NCBI GenBank assembly: GCA_949126835.1
Contig: OX421507.1
Span: 30,387,382 to 30,451,381, forward strand
Direction: 5' to 3'
Source of the DNA: Anisus vortex
Lineage: Eukaryota > Mollusca > Gastropoda > Planorbidae
Length of the DNA: 64,000 nucleotides
The notes beneath the pieces were generated by a model. The model was not told where the DNA came from. It ran no database searches and saw only the letters and a list, made by a program, of their open reading frames with translations. Both the position numbers and the translations under genes were made by a program. Shown here in pieces: positions 59,401-64,000 of the stretch; the stretch's first letter is position 1, and the number at the start of each line of letters is the position of its first letter.

Positions 59401-61100
59401 AAATTACAACAATTCCACAAACATTTAAACAATAATAATTTACAAGGATTTCACAAACATTCTAACAATAATAAATTACAATTCCACAATTATTCTAACA
59501 ATAATAAATTACAACAATTCCACAAACATTCTAACAAAAATAAATTACAACAATTCCACAAACATTCTAAAAATAATAAATTACAATTCCACAAACATTC
59601 TAAATAATAAATTACAACAATACCACAAACATTCTAACAATAATAAATTACAACGAATTCACAAACATTCTAACAATAATAAATTACAATTCCACAAACA
59701 TTCTAAATAATAAATTACAACAATACCACAAACATTCTAACAATAATAAATTACAACAATTCCACAAACATTCTAACAATAATAAATTACAACAATTTAA
59801 CAAACATTCTAACAATAATAAATTACAACAATTTGACAAACATTATAACAATAATAAATTACAACAATTCAACAAACATTCTAACAATAATAAATTACAA
59901 CAATTCCACAAACATTCTTACAATAATAAATTACAACAATTCCACAAACATTCTAACAATAATAAATAACAACAATTCCACAAACATTCTAACAATAATA
60001 AATTACAAAAATTCCACAAACATTCTAACAATAAAAAATTACAACCATTCCACAAACATTCTAACAAAAATAAATTACAACAATTTCACAGCCATTATAA
60101 CAATAATAAATTACAACAATCCCACAAACATTCTAACAATAATACATTAGAACGATTTCAAAAACATTCTAACAATAATAAATTACAATTCCACAAACAT
60201 TCTAACAATAATAATTACAACAATCCCACAAACATTTAAACAATAATAATTTACAAGATTTCACAAACATTCTAACAATAATAAATTACAATTTCACAAT
60301 TATTCTAACAATAATAATAAATTACAACAATTCTACAAACATTCTAACAAAAATAAATTACAACAATTCCACAAACATTCTAACAATAATAAATTACAAT
60401 TCCACAAACATTCTAAATAATAAATTACAACAATACCACAAACATTCTAACAATAATAAATTACAACGAATTCACAAACATTCTAACAATAATAAATTAC
60501 AATTCCACAAACATTCTAAATAATAAATTACAACAATTCCACAAACATTCTAACAATAATAAATTACAACAATTCCACAAACATTCTAACAATAATAAAT
60601 TACAACAATTTGACAAACATTCTAACAATAATAAATTACAACAATTCCACAAACATTCTTACAATAATAAATTACAACAATTCCACAAACATTCTAACAA
60701 TAATAAATTACAAAAATTCCACAAACATTCTAACAATAAAAAATTACAACCATTCCACAAACATTCTAACAAAAATAAATTACAACTATTTCACAGCCAT
60801 TCTAACAATAATAAATTACAACAATTCCACAATTATTCTAACAATAATACATTAGAACGATTTCACAAACATTCTAACAATAATAAATTACAATTCCACA
60901 AACATTCTAACAATAATAAATTACAACAATCCCACAAAAATTCTAACAATAATAAATTACAACAATTCCACAAACATTCTAACAATAATAAATTACAACA
61001 ATTTCACAAACATTCTAACAATAATAAATTACAAAAATTTCACAAACATCCTAACAATAATAAATTACAACGATTTCACTAACATTCTAACAACAATAAA
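56490..61100. repeat. 36-bp AT-rich satellite-like array with 1.6-kb segmental duplication
   Basis: About 130 units with cores CTAACAATAATAAATTACAA and CAATTCCACAAACATT. Unit length is 36 bp with common 30-33 bp deletion forms lacking CAACAA or CAACAATAA, and many single-base variants. A block of 1619 bp (about 56745-58385) is repeated next to itself (about 58364-60004); I found only three single-base differences in the parts aligned by eye. Partial third copies of the pattern follow at 60010-60990. Short open frames rich in Asn, Ile and Thr are artefacts. Confidence 0.98.
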
Positions 61101-61834
61101 TAATAATTTCTCCATTCCAGATCAGCGTTACAACTGCTCCACAATATATCTTCTACAGAATGGAATTTATTTACCTGACATTAGCTCATAACTATATTTA
61201 TGCAAGCGGTAAATTTGGGGTGATAACCTATTCTTTTCTATTTGTATAAATCCCAAGAGGCATATATTCCCGTATAACAACTACGTAGGGTGCAATAAAC
61301 ATGAAAGGCACCTCGGGGGTTTCAAAGACTGAAAGGTATGAGCGACATTTGCAGTGCGAGCTACTTTTGTCTGAGGTTTAAAACCCAAACAAGTAAATCC
61401 CAGCATAAATCTGTACTTGTATTGGTTATGTAAATCTATTCCATTTAAAAATGTACATCTGGTATTGTGGAGCGAAACTATCTTGTTAATGGGTTAATGT
61501 AAATAAGATTGTTGCTATTAACATTATCTATAGTGCTGTCATTGTGGTTAATCCTAAGGTTGAATGTTACAATCATAACCTAGAAATCGTTAGATTATAA
61601 CAGTAGCCTAAGAAGTTCAACATTATTTTAAGATTTACCTTTGTTAAATATTTTTAGACCAATTCATGCTATAGTATCCAAATAAAAGAATTAAGACCTT
61701 AAGTTTAAGTATCAGCTTTATTAACCTGGGCATACGGTGCAAGAAAATTTCCATTCGTCTACAATGTCCCAAGTGGATTTCGACTTCCCATCAACACATA
61801 TAAAAGTATTAAAATATCCCATCAGACCAAATTG
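61101..61834. other. Unassigned sequence
   Basis: Single-copy-looking mixed sequence with no supported gene or repeat. Confidence 0.6.
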
Positions 61835-62010
61835 AAACAAATGGCTAGTAAAGCAGTGTTAACCAGTTTCTGTGGCCACGGGATTCTAGGGGATTGTGTG
61901 GCCAGCATAATGCCCAACTAAAGTCAGGTACCAATCAGAGATGGGTAGACTCAGGGACACCCTCCAGACCCCGGGAACAAATCCTAGCCTTTACTGGGAT
62001 TCGACATATA
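61835..62010 (-). mobile_element. SINE family S2
   Basis: On the minus strand: GGGTGTCCCTGAGTCTACCC, ATCTCTGATTGGTACCTGAC, TTAGTTGGGCATTATGCTGG, CCACACAATCCCCTAG, and GTGGCCACAGAAACTGG. The B-box region is diverged (CGAATCCCAG). Confidence 0.78.
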
Positions 62011-62192
62011 GATGGACATATTCAAGGAAAAATTTAATATTTTAAAGATCAATATAAAGAAATATCTTAATATCAAAGTTATTATTAATACCAAACTAAT
62101 ACATTTTGGAAAAAAAATACAGCAAAGAAAGGACAGTTTTGCTTGTGAACATGATAATTTAAATTGAAGCAAATACCTTGAGCACTCTATGT

Positions 62193-62275
62193 CAGGGATC
62201 GGCAAACTACGTCTCGTGTGCCAGACTTGGCACGCAGAGCGATTTTATATGGCGCGCGGAAGATTCACAAAATTA
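62193..62275 (+). mobile_element. Family D element end
   Basis: CAGGGATCGGCAAACTACG, GTGCCAGACTTGGCACGC and a GGCGCGCGGAAGATTC segment match the D ends at 25572 and 22690 (inverted). Confidence 0.6.
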
Positions 62276-62320
62276 TAATTCAAGTCTCTTCTAAAATAAA
62301 TTGGTGGGGCAGGCTGGCAT

Positions 62321-62340
62321 TTAGGGTTAGGGTTAGGGTT
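62321..62340 (+). repeat. Short internal telomere-like repeat
   Basis: TTAGGGTTAGGGTTAGGGTT, three TTAGGG copies plus two bases. It lies between a family D end and a LINE-A tail. Confidence 0.9.
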
Positions 62341-62400
62341 ATGGCACAATATTATCAAAATGTTACCGACCCATATTCGGGTGCTGTAGAGATAAAATGG

Positions 62401-62451
62401 GTTAGAAGGAGCGTCTATAGCCTACTGTATAAGATATTTTGAATATTAAGA
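62401..62451 (+). mobile_element. LINE-A 3' tail remnant
   Basis: TTAGAAGGAGCGTCTATAG followed by ATAAGATATT matches the 3' arm of the LINE-A stem-loop and its tail. Confidence 0.65.
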
Positions 62452-62616
62452 GGCCGGCTGGTCCTGCGGTTAGTTCACGGGATCGTCAACCGACACGTCG
62501 CGGGTTCTAACCCTGCCACCAACCGATCCCTGCCGCCCTGCAGGAGTTTCGGGCCTAGAGGGCGTAATAATCTTCTATCTAGAAGGAAAGTCTGTAAAAC
62601 GTATAAGTCATAAGAT
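62452..62616 (+). mobile_element. SINE family S1 head joined to a LINE-A-type 3' tail
   Basis: The head (62452-62558) matches S1 at 50377: GGCCGGCTGG, A-box-like TGCGGTTAGTTCACGGG, B-box-like GGGTTCTAACCC and CTGCAGGAGTTTCGGG. It is followed at 62560 by GGCGTAATAATCTTCTATCT, AGAAGGAAAGTCTG and a GTATAAGTCATAAG end, a diverged LINE-A 3' terminus. Either this S1 subtype uses the LINE-A tail or a truncated SINE lies next to a LINE remnant. Confidence 0.7.
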
Positions 62617-62745
62617 ACGTTAGAAGTAGCGTCTGTAATATATAAGATAAGTGAGAAGGAGCGTCTGTAATGTAGGCTATAAGATAAGATAGATTAGAAG
62701 GAGCGTCTGTAATATATAAGATAAGACAGGTTAGAAGGAGTAAGA
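62617..62745 (+). repeat. Tandem LINE-A tail segments
   Basis: Three to four consecutive copies of a segment with TTAGAAGGAGCGTCTGTAAT followed by ATATAAGATAAGA. This is local amplification of the LINE/SINE tail. Confidence 0.8.
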
Positions 62746-63691
62746 TAATCAAGATAGTGTGTGGTGTTTTGAAGGGAATTTGTCAGCATTCACTTGTTTT
62801 TATGTAACAGTTCGTCTGTTGAAGAGAGGGAGAGGAGGGCTGGGTATTATGTAATCAAATTGAGTGATGAGTTGTACTACACGGAATCGGGTGCCAGAGT
62901 GAGGGGGCGGGGGCTGCGAGGTCGCCTTTGAACTGGCCTGAAGGTAACAATGTACTCACGGTTACTAAGATACGTGAAATTTTTCATCCGCAGCCTCGGC
63001 CGAAATACCTGGCAGGTAAGACAACTAGCGTGCTGTAAGGAAATGAGTGAATATTAGGCCAACAGCTACCATCTTGTCATGCTTAGGACTAGTACCGGTG
63101 GTGGTGTGGGGGCGGGGCGGGGAGAAGAGAGAGTAGGGGGCATTCTGGTGGTGTTGTTTTTCGGAGGAAAGATTTGATCAAGCAAATAATTCTTTCCGCG
63201 ACCTTTAGCGTTTAAGAGCATGTGCATATTAACCCAACTGTATAGAATTAGATCACGGCGTGGCATGGGATTGTGTATCCAGTACAAAGCCCAATTTTTA
63301 CTGTCATCTTTTTCACATCATGGGTGCAAGAATTGGGTTCTTCTTGGAAATGTGTACACCAAATTATGTATAGCCTACGTGTACGGTCTGAGTTCGATTC
63401 TTTATTTACTTTTCGCTGACTAATTTGCTGTGTTATAACTGGGCGACATATTTGTGGGGTTTTATAACATATTAACTGTCTTATCACTGGGCCACGTATT
63501 TGTGGTGTTCTATTAACGCCATTGTCAGAAGTCTGTAATAACTTATTCCGATAGTGAACTTGGGATCCAGCCCTTTTTTCTCTACAATGTATTGAACGCA
63601 AAAATAGAAAAGTACAAGAAACATATTCTAATTCTATTTGTAAAATCATTTTTATTCTCGGGTAACATCTAATTAGCATGGTGATCCTATT
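62746..63691. other. Unassigned, partly GC-rich sequence
   Basis: Contains G-rich runs at 62820-62845, 62900-62920 and 63095-63140, and a diverged direct repeat (about 63430-63515) around ACTGGGCGACATATTTGTGG. A 143-codon minus frame spans 63248-63679 and a 73-codon one 63066-63287, but neither has a recognisable domain. The first overlaps the direct repeat. I do not call them genes. Confidence 0.5.
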
Positions 63692-63790
63692 GTAGGACCG
63701 GCTGAATTGAAGCAGAAGGGCCGGCTGAATTGAAGCAGAAGGACCGGCTGAATTGAAGCAGAAGGACCGGCTGAATTGAAGCAGAAGGAC
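63692..63790. repeat. 23-bp minisatellite
   Basis: Four copies of a unit with core ACCGGCTGAATTGAAGCAGA. The remaining sequence to 64000 is unassigned AT-rich DNA. Confidence 0.95.
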
Positions 63791-64000
63791 CTGCGTAGCA
63801 AAAGATACAAAAAGGTTTTGTCTTTACGCCAGTGCTTGATAGACGCTAAACTTTGAAGAGGCTGGTGACATGTGTTAAGTATGTTTTCAATCAGATAAAA
63901 TTACATAAGTTGGCCTTATTGATCTAAACAAATGGAAATTTGACTTTAATAGAAATCAATTTGTCGCTTGCATTATTTTTCAAATTTAAAACAAAATAAC

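Noticed and set aside
62321..62340. Chromosome end
   Set aside because: Only three TTAGGG copies occur, and ordinary sequence continues on both sides.
62218..62442. 74-codon plus frame
   Set aside because: It is assembled from a family D end, the telomere-like repeat and a LINE-A tail.
63248..63679. 143-codon minus frame as a gene
   Set aside because: It has no recognisable domain, overlaps a direct repeat, and shows no splice or start evidence. It could not be separated from chance.

Overview
This window reads as nuclear DNA of an animal, most likely a mollusc and plausibly a freshwater pulmonate snail of the Biomphalaria/Bulinus type. The evidence is AT-rich sequence without operons, several families of non-LTR retrotransposon, tRNA-derived SINEs with A- and B-box promoters, hAT transposons with 8-bp target duplications, a Ty3/gypsy fragment, a eukaryotic tRNA-Asp-like sequence and a split coding exon with GT/AG-type borders. 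The snail assignment rests on my memory of similar interspersed repeats and is only moderately secure.

The dominant feature is tandem repetition. By hand tally about 30 kb of the 64 kb lies in more than 30 separate arrays with mostly unrelated units of 4 to 112 bp. The largest are 1-2438 (40/37 bp), 4630-6440 (17 bp, with a 51-bp higher-order form), 8306-9534 (21 bp), 9668-10556 (24 bp), 13296-14717 (33 bp), 16690-20490 (26 bp), 30297-31890 (GGTA), 43495-46648 (47 bp), 48797-50000 (about 45 bp), 51122-53775 (39/38 bp) and 56490-61100 (36 bp). Several contain higher-order or segmental duplications (390, 581 and 1619 bp). Nearly all long open frames lie in these arrays and I treat them as by-products of stop-free units.

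Between arrays the sequence is mostly transposon debris. A CR1/jockey-like LINE family (called LINE-A here) recurs with a conserved 3' end. An RTE-type LINE fragment sits inside the 33-bp array with a 13-bp target duplication. A second RTE-type fragment is at 42285-42735 and an RNase H-bearing LINE at 34945-35545. A nested block at 35560-39639 holds an LTR, a Ty3/gypsy RT-RNase H fragment and a decayed hAT transposase, with two small hAT MITEs inserted in the hAT element. Two SINE families occur; one copy appears to carry the LINE-A tail.

The only convincing host protein-coding sequence is one exon on the minus strand at 46900-47381. It has a good start context and consensus splice borders but no function I recognise. 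A tRNA-Asp(GTC)-like sequence at 32853-32924 has a perfect anticodon arm but damaged acceptor and T stems. I found no CRISPR array, operon or recognisable new enzymatic system. The points most worth checking are the nested transposon block, the SINE/LINE tail sharing, the recent segmental duplications in arrays and the single exon.
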